Below are positions 35,967-48,440 of a DNA stretch of 64,000 nucleotides, piece by piece. The notes under the pieces were generated by a model. The model saw only the letters and a program-made list of their open reading frames with translations. It ran no database searches and was not told the origin of the DNA. A program made the position numbers and the translations under genes. The DNA is from Costus lasius. Its lineage: Eukaryota > Streptophyta > Magnoliopsida > Zingiberales > Costaceae. Where the stretch lies: positions 10,940,001-11,004,000 of the forward strand of contig CM050449.1 in NCBI GenBank assembly GCA_027563935.2, read 5' to 3'. How positions within the stretch are numbered: the stretch's first letter is position 1; each line of letters begins with the position of its first letter.

Positions 35967-36222
35967 AAAAAAAAATTTATAATAAAAATATAGAGTATGT
36001 AGATCATTTCTAAAAAAATTCGGCCCATGATTTCTATCCCCCCAACACGAAGGCTAATCCACGATTCAACAAATTGTTAAATTCTTGCTTAGTAAAAATG
36101 GAAAATAAAATTTCTAATTAAACAATTGGATTGAACATAATAAATTTTGCTTCTTTTCCGCCAAATTTCGAATCCTGGCCTGCGCTCTCCTCTTTTGACT
36201 GCTGCGCTAGATCTCGGCAGCA

Positions 36223-36799
36223 ATGGCGGGATCGTCCACCTTCCAAGAGAGACTTCAACAAATGGAAGCCACCCGAACCCAAAGGCTGGTCCTCCTTCAG
36301 TTACCCCTCCTCCGCACTGTCCTGCAAACACTACCTTTAACTCCATTAACGCTCTCTCTAGGCAGAGAAGGAGCTCCAGCTTGCCAGATCTCAGCTTCTG
36401 TTGAACAAGTATGAGGACCTGAGACGGGCGGAGCGGCGGTGCCTCCTCCTGGAGCAGAGGAACGCTGAGCTCGCCCACCAGATCCTCGCCAGCATGTCTC
36501 AGATCGACGCCATAGACGCCCGACACCAGGAGTCTGCCCGTGAGTATAGGCAAGTATCATTGCTTACCTCTTATTCTGTGATCTACTTTTGGTGGAATCG
36601 GCTTTGTGAGTGATGAGTGGCTTATGGGACTAGGTTATTGAATATCGATATTGGGGAATTGGAGCAAAGGGAGAAAGAGAAGGATAATTTTTATGACGAA
36701 AGGAGGGAGGAAATGGAAAATTTTAAGAAGCGGATGACGATATTTGTTTCTGATACCAACGAAGAGGTGCGCAAGCTGCGAGATTCAGTTTTGGAGGTA
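36223..36799 (+). pseudogene. Coiled-coil protein gene, copy A (lacks last exon)
   Basis: The start is MAGSSTFQERLQQMEATRTQ. Exon 2 begins at about 36362 (AEKELQLARSQLLLNKYEDL) and exon 3 lies near 36640-36799 (ELEQREKEKDNFYDERREEM). All are rich in charged heptad-like segments. Copy B at 41073 has a fourth exon; here that region is replaced by unrelated AT-rich DNA after about 36987. The first exon end reads CAG followed by TT, not GT, in both copies, so the first splice is unclear. I do not recognise a named family. Confidence 0.6.
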
Positions 36800-38555
36800 T
36801 GACTCATTTGTCTTCACTACTCCTAAATGATGCTTTATCGCTTAATTCAATGAACTTCTGCCCCATTCACTTAAAATTGAAATAGATTGCGTCGATGTTC
36901 AACTAATCTATTGGAAGTCTATTGCACCAACAAAATAATTATTGCTCGGTGGATAAAAGACAGTACCAATTTTTCTAATGTAAACATAATTAGAAAAAAA
37001 AAAATTAAAATAAATCAATATCACAATATTGGATCGTCATATCAGACATAAAAAATTCGTGAACATTTAAAAATAAAATAAAAAATTAGGAAACTAAAAA
37101 CTAAAATTATTTTTTCACCATAGGGAATACTTATATTTTGAAATTTCTTTAACTTCTTATGTTTGGAAAATAATGATTTCATTTGAGATTATAAAATTTT
37201 CTCATATTTCACATGCCATTACTAGACAAAATCATTATATTTTACATTAGTATAATTAATAAACTTTTCAATAGTTTTTATAATGCAAATAGTAATGATA
37301 GTGAAGATGATAAATTAAAGTATATAATAAATTTTATACTTAAATTTTTTCATGTTAATTGTGATAGTCATATTCTTAGTTTATGTATCCAAGATGACAT
37401 AAAACAAGTTTATTACTTCTTTTGCTGTTTAGAAATTAATACTTTAAATTATTATGTAAAACTTATGGCAAATCATAACAAAAATAAATTAAGTTTGATA
37501 TAATCAACTACTTGTTTTTTTCTGTATGGTGGTCTTTTAAGCTTATTTATAATGAAAGGATGCCTACTCAATATTGAAAGAAAGCGAAGTTATTTTTTTT
37601 ATATTTTATAATGAAAGGATGCCTACTCAACATTTACACTTATGAATATTACCAATTGCATGTTTAACTGAGCTGGTAAATGAGAGTCTAACACAGCCCC
37701 TTTATTATAAAATACGTCTCTAGACTATGGTGAAATATAGTATTAAAGGAATATTTACGTTAAGTATAAACTTGAATAAGGAAAGTGAGATCAAGCTTAA
37801 CTCAACCCTATCGGGTATGACCCGTGGATTATTTTTTATTAAGCCAAATAGGGAATTCAAATTAGATCTGTTAAGTCTCAAATGACAAAGTGATAATCAT
37901 TAGTCCATGTTGTTGCCTAAGTTAAGTCAACTATATATTTTCTAAAATGTTAGTTAAAATGCTAAAGATGTTGGTTGTTGATAACAAGATTTTGAGATTG
38001 AATCTCACCTTTATTATTTAACTTGCTATGTCAAAAAAAAAAAAAATTGAGCCACAAAAATTATTCATAGGCTTATCAAATCAATTCTAGCTTAAATATT
38101 GGATTTTTTTTTCTAATCAACCTAAAAGAACTCATTTCCTTGTAGGTATATTATATTAGGATTTAGGATATTCTTTATTGTCAAAACTAATAAAATTTTA
38201 GTTTTATTGCAAAACTAAACATCATGGAGTTGGGAGTAGATTGAATTAATGAGAAAATTGAATTATGATAGTCCTCCTTTTTATGAGATTTTCCTTTAGT
38301 TTTATAGAGAACGTTGAGAATGTAAAACAATTAAACAGATATGAGAAGAAATTTTTCTTAAGATATTATTTTATTATGCTAGTAATCCAAACACATCAGT
38401 ACAACATCGTTATACACTCATAACACATGCAGAGTTTGCACTAGAAAGCTTTCTTAGAACAATAAAGTAAAGATGCTTTTGAACCTAACGACTCAGCAGA
38501 AGCATGAAAATAAGAAACTAAAAATAACTCTTTTGCCTCTTTGTTTTTCAAATTA
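36800..38555. other. Spacer; 3' flank of CxxC/HxxC copy 2 on its right
   Basis: From about 37643 to 38555 it matches 45240-46240. The stretch 36990-37640 is specific to this copy. The frame 37213-37503 is asparagine/isoleucine/lysine-rich and AT-driven, so it is not credible. Confidence 0.55.
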
Positions 38556-39184
38556 TTATGATAAAAAGCCGTCGAGCACCCCTTGGAATAGAAGACTTGA
38601 AAACTCCACGAGGACATTCCCCAGTAAATTCCATGAACCATGTGAGTGTTGTTGTTGTTGAGGTGGAGGATGATGAGGATGGGGGGGTGGTGGATAATAG
38701 TGACCCATTGGATGTTGATAATGATAGAGGTATGGTGGATATTGTTGTTGTGGTGGTGGAAAAGAATGATGATAGAGGCATGGTGGATATTGTTGATGTT
38801 GAGGATAGAGGTATGCTTGAGAGTAGTTGTAATTCATTGGATTCACTAAACCTTGCAGACATTGTGGTTGTTGAGGAGAATAAGCAGCGTACGATCCATG
38901 AGTGGAGTAATAATTAGTATTAGGATTGTGGAATGGAACGTCCCTAAGAGAATCGGAATTATTAGAATAGCTGCGTGTGGCAGCACGCTGCTCTGCGTAC
39001 TCCATTGCGCACTTGGCATGCACTTGGAAGATGTCGGGATCAGTCTTGTAGAAGGCGTCGGCGCCCCGCAGACGATGCACGCCGAGGTGGCGCTCGCCGC
39101 CACTGGAATGTCATCCTTCTTCACAAGGGTGGCTTTGTAGGTGACGCTCTCAAGCGTGAACGTTGCCTCTCTGGGGAATTCCAT
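38556..39184 (-). pseudogene. CxxC/HxxC small protein gene, copy 2, frameshifted
   Basis: The start is MEFPREATFTLESVTYKATL, as in copy 3. A 10-nt deletion at about 39066 removes the CxxC glycine-loop codons and shifts the frame. Both halves remain recognisable (SACIVCGAP... in one frame; ADAFYKTDPDIFQVHAKCAM in the other). The tail is low-complexity proline/glutamine/tyrosine/histidine sequence. The loss of frame relative to copy 3 marks it as a pseudogene. Confidence 0.75.
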
Positions 39185-39515
39185 TCCGATAATCTTGTGA
39201 TTCCGTTGCCTCTTGGTATTAGTTTGTTGCTATGGGCATGAATTTATGCGACTGTTCAGCTGAACTGGTCAGCTGAATTTTTCTCTCTTACCGACAACTT
39301 GAAGGTTGTGTTAATGTTATATCTCGATTCTCGAGGCACAAGACAGATTTTGTCGCCTTAAAATTTTTATTTTATTTTTTTTACTTCTCTTTTATTTGCT
39401 TATGCTTATTTTTCTAATTTGAAATATCAGTTTAAATGTTTTATTATAATTCGGTATTTTACCCAACAGCCAGGCTTGATCGGCTGGAAGATTCACATAC
39501 CAAGTCATTTAATTT
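39185..39515. other. Upstream region of CxxC/HxxC copy 2
   Basis: It parallels 46880-47290 upstream of copy 3. No TATA assignment is firm enough to list. Confidence 0.5.
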
Positions 39516-39700
39516 CTTCACAAGGGTGGCTTTGTAGGTGACGCTCTCAAGCGCTAACGTTACCTCTCTGGGGAATTCCATTCTGATAATCTTGTGATTC
39601 CGTTGCCTCTTGGTATTAGTTTATTGCTACGGGCATGAATTTATGCGACTGGCCCGCTGAACTGGTCAGCTGAATTTTTCTCCGCACCGCGTCGATTCGA
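39516..39700 (-). pseudogene. Extra copy of the CxxC/HxxC gene 5' end
   Basis: This stretch repeats 39118-39300 (first codons plus upstream DNA) with a few changes. It carries only the first 20 or so codons of the gene, and stands between the gene's own upstream region and the 98-bp array. Confidence 0.7.
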
Positions 39701-39710
39701 TTTCACATGA

Positions 39711-40570
39711 GCCGGGTATTGACTTACATAGCAAAAAGACACTCCATTCTACAATTTTCATGCCAACTTACTGACTTAGAGAGTTGTGTTAAAGGAGAAA
39801 AAAGAGCAGGGTATTGACTTACACAGCAAAAAGACACTTCATTCTACAATTTCCATGCCAATTTACTGGCTACTTAAAGAGTTGTGTTAAAGGAGAAAAA
39901 AGAGCCGGATATTGACTTACATAGCAAAAAGACACTCCATTCTACAATTTCCATGCTAACTTACTGGCTACTTAGAGAGTTGTGTTAAAGGAGAAAAAAG
40001 AGCCGGGTATTGACTTACACAGCAAAAAGACACTCCATTCTACAATTTCCATGCCAATTTACTGGCTACTTAGAGAGTTGTGTTAAAGGAGAAAAAAGAG
40101 CCGGGTATTAACTTACATAGCAAAAAGACACTCCATTCTACAATTTCTATGCCAACTTACTGGCTACTTAGAGAGTTGTGTTAAAGGAGAAAAAAGAGCC
40201 GGGTATTGACTTACATAGCAAAAAGACACTCCATTCTACAATTTCCATGCCAACTTACTGGCTACTTAGAGAGTTGTGTTAAAGGAGAAAAAAAAGCCGG
40301 GTATTGACTTACATAGCAAAAAGACACTCCATTCTATAATTTCCATGCCAACTTACTGGCTACTTAGAGAGTTGTGTTAAAGGAGAAAAAAGAGCCGGGT
40401 ATTGACTTACATAGCAAAAAGACACTCCATTCTACAATTTCCATGCCAACTTACTGGCTACTTAGAGAGTTGTGTTAAAGGAGAAAAAAGAGCCGGGTAT
40501 TGACTTACATAGCAAAAAGACACTCTATTCTATAATTTATATGCTAACTTACTAGCTACTTAGAGAGTAT
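39711..40570. repeat. 98-bp tandem repeat array, about 8.7 units
   Basis: GCCGGGTATTGACTTACATA starts units at 39711, 39806, 39904, 40002, 40100, 40198, 40296, 40394 and 40492: spacing 95, then 98 throughout. Units are nearly identical, so the array is recent. A single diverged relative lies at about 46990-47100, upstream of copy 3 of the CxxC/HxxC gene, and looks like the ancestral monomer. Confidence 0.95.
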
Positions 40571-41072
40571 ATAAATCATTTCTAAAAAAATCATTTCTAC
40601 CCCAGTATTGATACCATTAGATTTATATGCTATATAAAACAATTTATATGCTATATGCTAACTTACTAGCTACTTAGATTTATATGCTATATAGCATATA
40701 AAACAATTTATATGCTAACTTACTGGCAAATATTTATAGTAATTTTTTATTGTGTATAATCTAAACTACCTCAGTATTGATACCATTAGATAGCATAGAG
40801 TATATAAATCATTTCTAAAAAAAAATTTATAATAAAAATATAGAGTATGTAAATCATTTCTAAAAAAATTCAGCCCAAGATTTCTATCCCCCCTACACGA
40901 AGGCTAATCCACGATTCAACAAATTGTTAAATTCTTGCTTAGTAAAAATGGAAAATAAAATTTCTAATTAAACAATTGGATTGAACATAATAAATTTTGC
41001 TTCTTTTCCGCCAAATTTCGAATCCTGGCCTGCGCTCTCCTCTTTTGGCTGCTGCGCTAGATCTCGGCAGCA
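40571..41072. other. Foldback-element debris and upstream region of the coiled-coil gene
   Basis: Pieces related to the MITE at 35715-35966 are scrambled with a repeated ATTTATATGCTATAT motif. From about 40870 the DNA matches 36020-36222, the upstream region of copy A. Confidence 0.6.
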
Positions 41073-42484
41073 ATGGCGGGATCGTCCACCTTCCAAGAGA
41101 GACTTCAACAAATGGAAGCCACCCGAACCCAAAGGCTGGTCCTCCTTCAGTTTCCCCTCCTCCGCACTGTCCTGCAAACACTACCTTTAACTCCATTAAC
41201 GCTCTCTCTAGGCAGAGAAGGAGCTCCAGCTTGCCAGATCTCAGCTTCTGTTGAACAAGTATGAGGACCTGAGACGGGCGCAGCGGCGGTGCCTCCTCCT
41301 GGAGCAGAGGAATGCTGAGCTCGCCCACCAGATCCTCGCCAGCATGTCTCAGATCGACGCCATAGACGCCCGACACCAGGAGGCTGCCCGTGAGTATAGG
41401 CAAGTATCATTGTTCACCTCTTATTCTGTGATCTACTTTTGGTGGAATCGGCTTTGTGAGTGATGAGTGGCTTATGGGACTAGATTATTGAATATCGATA
41501 TTGGGGAATTGGAGCAAAGGGAGAAAGAGAAGGATAATTTTTATGACGGAAGGAGGGAGGAAATGGAAAATTTTAAGAAGCGGATGACTATATTTGTTTC
41601 TGATACCAACGAAGAGGTGCGCAAGCTGCGAGATTCAGTTTTGGAGGTATGGCTCATTTGCCTTCACTACTCCTAAATGATGCTTTATCGCTTAATTCAA
41701 TGAACTTCTGTCCCATTCACTTAAAATTGAAATAGATTGCATCGATGTTCGACTAATTTATTGGAAGTCTAACAAAATAATTATTGTTCGGTGGATAAAA
41801 GGCAGGTACCAATTTTTCTAATGTAAACATATTTCTTGAGCAGGGCATTTGATATGTTTGCGAAAGTAGCCACGGAGTCTACAATCTAGACGAAAATTTT
41901 GTCACCCTTATAATGTTATTCCATATTTGTCAGCATTATAATGTTATTAAATTTGTCCATATTTAATGTCATTATTCTTTACCTGCACAATTTTCTGTTA
42001 TGTTTATTTTAAAATTCAATTGAATGCTTATTTAGCAGATTTCTAACTGCTGAAAAGCAATCCTAAATTTTATGAAACGTTTACATTTATGAAACACAAT
42101 TAAATGAAAACATATTCGTAAAGTTGAAGTTCTATTTGTTCAATCCACCTTATTAATAAAGCTTAATGGAAGAAAAAACCATATAATTGTACCCTAAACA
42201 ATAACAAAAGTTTATTATTAGTTCTATCGTAAGAACATCAAATAAACGCTTCAAACTTTTCCTTAATAATGATATCTTTGCAGCTGAAATCAACTCTGAA
42301 GCACCTACAGGGAAATGATAGTAATCTGAAAAATGCTAGCATTGCTGCAGCAGAGGCAAGAAATTCTGATCTATTAGCTGAAAAGGAGAAATTAGATAAG
42401 GATTTAGCTTCGAGTTGTCATTTTATAGCAGTATTGCAGAAACAAGTTCAGAAGATGCTGATATCCAAAGACGGAAAAAACTAA
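41073..42484 (+). CDS. Coiled-coil protein gene, copy B (four exons)
   Basis: Exon 1 is 41073-41150 (MAGSSTFQERLQQMEATRTQ...). Exon 2 runs from about 41212 to 41402, exon 3 from about 41490 to 41648 and exon 4 from 42284 (after TTTGCAG) to the stop at 42482-42484. Exon 4 reads LKSTLKHLQGNDSNLKNASI and ends SKDGKN. The product of about 165 residues would be almost wholly helical and charged, with leucine heptads, so a coiled-coil partner in a larger complex is likely. I do not recognise the family. The exon 1 donor lacks a clean GT (CAG then TTTCCC), which could make this copy non-functional or imply a different boundary. Confidence 0.55.
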
Positions 42485-45400
42485 CTACGTCTAAAGATGA
42501 AGCTGAGAAATAGAAAATGGATCCTTTATTTTTGAGGTCAGAATGGTTAATCATATTTAATGCATAATCAAACTATAACTATAAAAGAATTTTGCTCGTG
42601 CTAAATAGTTTACTGTAGTTTTCGTTTTAAACAGCTGTGTACTTACAATGATTGTCTAGAAAATTCATGAATTATTGCACCTTCAGCTAAAAGTAATACC
42701 TGAAAAGCAATTCAAATTGATCAATACAACAAGAGTTGTGTCACTTTGATAACACTGATTCTTCATTATCCGTCTGTGCGAAGTGATGCTATTGGAAGTG
42801 AGCCAAGATGATTAACCCGATGATATCTATGTTTATTTCTAAGCTCAATTTGATAGAAAAAATGCATATGTGGATTAGATATTCTTGCATACGATGTAAG
42901 AACGCTGCCTTTGATTTACAACTTAACTTGCTTTGTGCTTATATTTCCCAAAGAGAAAACTATACCGTTTATCATAATTGTTTTTCTGGATAATTTTGAC
43001 AAAATATCTAGTATAATAGGGTAGAACAATTTACTATGGTTTTAAAATAATGCTACATATCATGAAGTTGAAATGATTGGAACATGACTGTCAAAGGGAT
43101 GTGATTGACATCTGGGATGAAGACGAGTGAGGATCCATGACAATGCACTTCTTGACATGCTATATCCTTCACCAGTGAGAGCCATGTCTTAATCCAAGAC
43201 AATGGTTTTCTCGTAACATATATTTTGTTAAATGATGTGCCATTGAAGTTCTTTGTCGAAGGCACTGCTTGTCAACACCTTTTGTTCACTTAAGCACATA
43301 TTTTTTATCAGTAAGTCCTGCTGAGCTTGGAGGAGTATGGTTTTCTTAAAAAATCATTTACTTGTGGGCAGGATTTCTAATACAGCTGCGACAGTGCAGC
43401 TTGTTTTGAATACAAACCTAGAAGAATCGAAGCTTTGTCTTCCATTGATTCACTTAAGCTGACCAATTAGCACCAATGTTAATGTGCTGAGGGAATCAAA
43501 GTAAGTTACCCAGAGAAAATGGAATGATTGTGGATCTAAACTCCTGGAGAAATGCATTATATACCAATCAATTTTGTATATTATACCTGTTTTGTCGATT
43601 GTTCATTGACGTTAGCTGCTACCAGGCGATGGATGATAGGTTTCAGCAGATTTCTTATTTTTCCCAATCATTTGCTACAAACCACTCCCTGGATCAGAGG
43701 ACATTTGGTAAAATCCTATTAGGTTCAAAAGCTTCTCAGGTCTGAAAAGAGAGTGAATAAAATTCATTTGGATATTAGGCCCTTGCATCCCATGAATATC
43801 ACTATAACTAGTCATTGATAATTACCCCTTAATTTCTTATTAGGATTCATAATCATTTATAGCTCCTTAAGCTTGTAATTATTTGTAAAGCATTTATTAG
43901 TAATTTCAAACTTGGCTCTTCAAGAACATAATGTGATAGCGAAATACAAAAACAAGTTTTGCATAGGCTTTAATAAAATATAATAACTATACACTTACCA
44001 CTAAACCATGATACATGATCTAGTTAAAGCTAATATTTAGTAGTCTTGTAACTAAAATGTTTTATAAAGTCTAATTAAGCGTTTATAAAAATAACTTACG
44101 AATAATTAGTTGATATTTCTTTTTGTATTTATCTACCTCTTCAGTTTCCCTCTTCGCTTCTATTTTTATTGTTCTGCATCACATAGCATTCTCATTGTTC
44201 ATTCTTGGATTTTTGAATGAATATTCCATACTTGTTTACAGGAATTATTTTCAACATAATGCATATATTAATTGTAGCCGTTATCATTGATGGCCCTAAA
44301 CAAATTTATCAATTAAATCAGCGTATATGTTCAATGTGCACTAGTATCTCAGTAATGATATAGCACAAAATTCATTTGCATATTTGGTCCTTACATCTCA
44401 TGACTATCAGTATAACTAATAATTGATAATTGCCCTTTAATTTCTTGTGATGATTCACAATCATTTGTAGCTTTTAAGCCTGTATTTATTTGTAAAGCAT
44501 TTATCAGTAACTCTGAACTGACAAACTTGTAAAAAAACTCATTGATAATCCAATTGACAGATGATATGCTTCAACTTTAAATGTTTGCTTGCTCCAGTAG
44601 TGAAAAGGCCATATATGTTATGTGTTTATGTATATATACACATATATATACGTGTGTGTATATATTTATGTTTGTAAGTATGCATGCATTAGAATTTTAG
44701 TTGAGCTCTCTGAAAAGAAGTTTGAAATGTTAGGTACTTTCTTCTAGTGAGGTAAGCGTTAGAACGGAATTTCGAGATATGAAGACATACGCAATCATAT
44801 GATACAGATGTTCAATTCTGATCGCTCGCGCATCACTGCAGTTGCCAGGCCTCCGCTTCAAGAAGCAATTGCACCTTGGTTTAATTTTCTATGTTAATAT
44901 CAGCAGGTCGTAGTTTAAGAGTCCAATAAACTACATCATTTGGAGATAAATTTCCACTTTTTGCTGGTACTGATAAATGTTTACTGTAAAACCAAACAAT
45001 GCTCCTTAAATATATTCTTTCGCCATCACCATGAACATCACAAATACTGTGGCAGGCACATTTTACCAAAGTAAAACTTAAATCATAATGGCCAACGTCA
45101 CCAGTTATCGAGAAATAGTAAGTTTCATATAGGTGCTACCCAAAAAAAAGTTCTTTTTTTTTTTTGCAGGTTTAATAAGGTTGTATCTTTTTCAGCGAAT
45201 TGTTTTGTTTCACAATGGCATTTTGCAAAAAATTAGAAGTGAATATTACCAATGACAAGTTTAACTGAGCTGGTAAATGAGAGTCTAACACAGCCCCTTT
45301 ATTATAAAATACGTCTCTAGACTATGGTGAAACATAGTATTAAAGGAATATTTACGTTAAGTATAAACTTGAATAAGGAAAGTGAGATCAAGCTTAACTC

Positions 45401-46240
45401 AACCCTATCGGGTATGACCCATTGATTATTTTTTATTAAGCCAAATAGGGAATTCAAATTAGATCCGTTAAGTCGCCAATGACAAAGTGATAATCATTAG
45501 TCTATGTTGTTGCCTAAGCTAAGTCAACTATATATTTTCTAAAATGTTAGTTAAAATGTTAAAGATGTTAGTTGTTGATAACAAGATTTTGAGATGAATC
45601 TCACCTTTATAATTTAACTTACTATGCCAAAAAAAAAAATGAGCCAAAAAAAAATTCATAGGCTTATCAAATCAATTTTAGCTTAAATATTAGATTTTTT
45701 TTCTAATCAACCAAAAAGAACTCATTTCCTTATAGGTATATTATATTGGGATTTAGGATATTCTTTATCTTGTTAACAGCTATTAATTAAGCAAACTGAC
45801 CAAAATGTTAAATATAAATACTCACTAAATCCTAGCAATTGAGACTCAACTAAGAGATAACTATTTTTAGAATGGTTCTTGACACGATATCCTAAAACTA
45901 ATAAAATTTTATGCAAAACGAAACATCATGGAGTTGGGGGTAGATTGAATTCATGAGAAAATTGAATTATGATAGCCTCCTTTTATGAGATTTTCCTTTA
46001 GTTTTATAGAGAACGTTGAGAATGTAAAACAATTAAATAGATATGAGTAGAAAATTTTCTTAAGATATAATTTTATTCAGCTAGTAATCCAAACACATCA
46101 GTACAACATCGTTATACACTCATAACACATGCAGAGTTCGCAAATAAGAATGTAAAGATGCTTTTGAACCTAACGACTCAGCAGAAGCATGAAAATAAGA
46201 AACTAAAAATAACTCTTTTGCCTCTTTGTTTTTCAAATTA
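42485..46240. other. Large non-coding spacer; 3' flanks of two genes
   Basis: No gene is supported. A direct repeat of about 125 bp occurs at 43794-43915 and 44395-44520 (both contain TTTGTAAAGCATTTAT). A TA/TG microsatellite lies at 44632-44672. From 45240 the DNA matches 37643-38555, the 3' flank of the CxxC/HxxC gene. The 44881-45069 frame is not credible. Confidence 0.5.
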
Positions 46241-46879
46241 TTATGATGAAAAGCCGTCGAGCACCCCTTGGAGTAGAAGACTTGAAAACTCCACGAGGGC
46301 ATACCCCAGTAAATTCCATGAACCATGTGAGTGTTGTTGTTGTTGAGGTGGAGGATGATGAGGATGGGGGGGTGGTGGATAATAGTGACCCATTGGATGT
46401 TGATAATGATAGAGGTATGGTGGATATTGTTGTTGTGGTGGTGGAAAAGAATGATGATAGAGGCATGGTGGATATTGTTGATGTTGAGGATAGAGGTATG
46501 CTTGAGAGTAGTTGTAATTCATTGGATTCACTAAACCTTGCAGACATTGTGGTTGTTGAGGAGAATAAGCAGCGTACGATCCATGAGTGGAGTAATAATT
46601 AGTATTAGGATTGTGGAATGGAACGTCCCTAAGAGAATCGGAATTATTAGAATAGCTGCGTGTGGCAGCACGCTGCTCTGCGTACTCCATTGCGCACTTG
46701 GCATGCACTTGGAAGATGTCGGGATCAGTCTTGTAGAAGGCGTCGGCGCCCAGTGCGCCGCCGCAGACGATGCACGCCGAGGTGGCGCTCGCCGCCACTG
46801 GAATGTCATCCTTCTTCACAAGGGTGGCTTTGTAGGTGACGCTCTCAAGCGTGAACGTTGCCCCTCTGGGGAATTCCAT
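46241..46879 (-). CDS. CxxC/HxxC small protein with P/Q/Y/H-rich tail, copy 3 (intact, 212 aa)
   Basis: This single open frame has C36-x2-C39 in SACIVCGGALGADAFYKTDP and H59-x2-C62 in FQVHAKCAMEYAEQ. The arrangement resembles half of a DC1/C1-like zinc finger, but too few ligands are visible to assign that family. Residues 100-190 are low-complexity: repeated YPPYLYH, PPPQQQ and HPHHPPPQQQQ stretches, prion-like in composition. The ATG at 46879 is the first in frame after an upstream stop. Of the three copies in the window only this one is intact; copy 1 is split by a retrotransposon and copy 2 is frameshifted. The function is unknown to me. Confidence 0.65.
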   Translation of the reverse strand: MEFPRGATFTLESVTYKATLVKKDDIPVAASATSACIVCGGALGADAFYKTDPDIFQVHAKCAMEYAEQRAATRSYSNNSDSLRDVPFHNPNTNYYSTHGSYAAYSPQQPQCLQGLVNPMNYNYSQAYLYPQHQQYPPCLYHHSFPPPQQQYPPYLYHYQHPMGHYYPPPPHPHHPPPQQQQHSHGSWNLLGYALVEFSSLLLQGVLDGFSS

Positions 46880-48440
46880 TCCGATAATCTTGTGATTCCG
46901 TTGCCTCTTGGTATTAGTTTATTGCTATGGGCATGAATTTATGCGACTGTTCAGCTGAACTGGTCAGCTGAATTTTTCTCCTTACCGACATCGATTCAAC
47001 TTTACATGAGCTGACTATTGACTTGTATAGCAAAAAGACATTCCATTCTAGAATTTCCTTGCAACTTACCGACAACTTGAAGGTTGTGTTAATGTTATAT
47101 CTCGATTCTCGAGGCACAAGACAGATTTTGTCGCCTTAAATTTTTTATTTTATTTTATTTTACTTCTCTTTTATTTGTTTATGCATATTTTTCTAATTTG
47201 AATTATCAGTTTAAATGTTTTATTATAATTCGGTATTTTACCCAACAGCCAGGCTTGATCGGCTGGAAGATTCACATGCCAAGTCATTTAACTTCTAAAG
47301 GAATGAGTGCCAGTCAAAATTGATGGATACGATAGAGCAGATTTTTTAGAAAGATATGAAATAAAATTTAAATTATTATATCATCTATATAACACACAGG
47401 ATCTTTTGAATCAAAATAAATACAAGAGTGTATAATAGCATTTGCTAACATATATTACATCTTTACCAATTAAATTTTGGAAAGATGTATTCTATAATTT
47501 TTGCCCATATGAATAGATAATATTTTGTCAAAAATAATTTTCATCAAACGGGGGTATACATTTAATATTTCAGAAATAAAATTTTATTTTAATAAAAGAA
47601 TCATTTTTTGAAAGTGACATTTAATACTATAATATGATGTAAAGATCACGAGTCAACCTAATCAGATCCAATAATACTAGATGACAAGTTGCGTTGAGTA
47701 GAAAAAGACTTATGCTTCGTGTTGTTAGTGTCTAAAATATTTTCTAGGCAAGCTCCTAGGATCGAGTTTTAAGTGCCCCCCTTTGCTGGGCACGAACGGG
47801 GAGGGAGGGGGCACAAATCTTAAAGCATAGAGCCCAGGCTACGGTGAATAAAGTCATAATATTACTCATAGTTAACGTCAATTAGTATTATATAAGTGAT
47901 AACTCATTATATAAAACTTATATGCACGCTTACACCAGTTTGTTATTAGTAAAAAATACATAGAAGAATGAGTCCAGCTAAAGTCGAGCGTTTCTTAGAT
48001 TCAGTAAAATATGAGAGTAGAATTTTTAGAAAGATTTATCTCCTTAAAATTTTTAAGGAATAAAATTTAAATTATTAGATCATCTAATTAATACACAGGA
48101 TTTTTTTGATAAAAAATAAGTAGAACAATGCAGGATAAGTGGATAACATTTACTAACTTATATTACGCTTTTGGACTTTTTTATCAAAAATTTCCCTATA
48201 CGTCAATGAATAGATTATATTTTGTCAAAAATAATTTTGATCAAACCGGGGTGGGGTATACAGTAAATACCTCATACCTAAGTCCGCTTACGTGCTACCA
48301 ACTCTATTGCTAGATTTAAAACCAAAAGACTACCGATAATATATCTCAGTAAAACTCAAAAATGGCAGTGGAATAAAATACCAAACAACCAGACAAGGAA
48401 CATCAGGGATTTTTACGTGGAAAACCTCCCCAACTTGAGG
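46880..48440. other. Upstream region of copy 3 and AT-rich repeats
   Basis: 46990-47100 holds one diverged unit of the 98-bp repeat. A loose direct repeat of about 270 bp pairs 47300-47570 with 48003-48275 (both contain TTTTGTCAAAAATAATTTT). 47876-48000 matches the upstream flank of GLR copy 1 at 20860-21000. No gene is seen. Confidence 0.5.

Noticed and set aside
38558..38917. 119-codon plus frame opposite the CxxC/HxxC gene (also 46243-46602)
   Set aside because: It is the antisense of the low-complexity proline/glutamine/histidine tail, which reads as valine/aspartate/glutamate repeats.
39711..40570. CRISPR-like appearance of regularly spaced repeats
   Set aside because: Units are contiguous 98-bp direct repeats with no unique spacers, in plant DNA.
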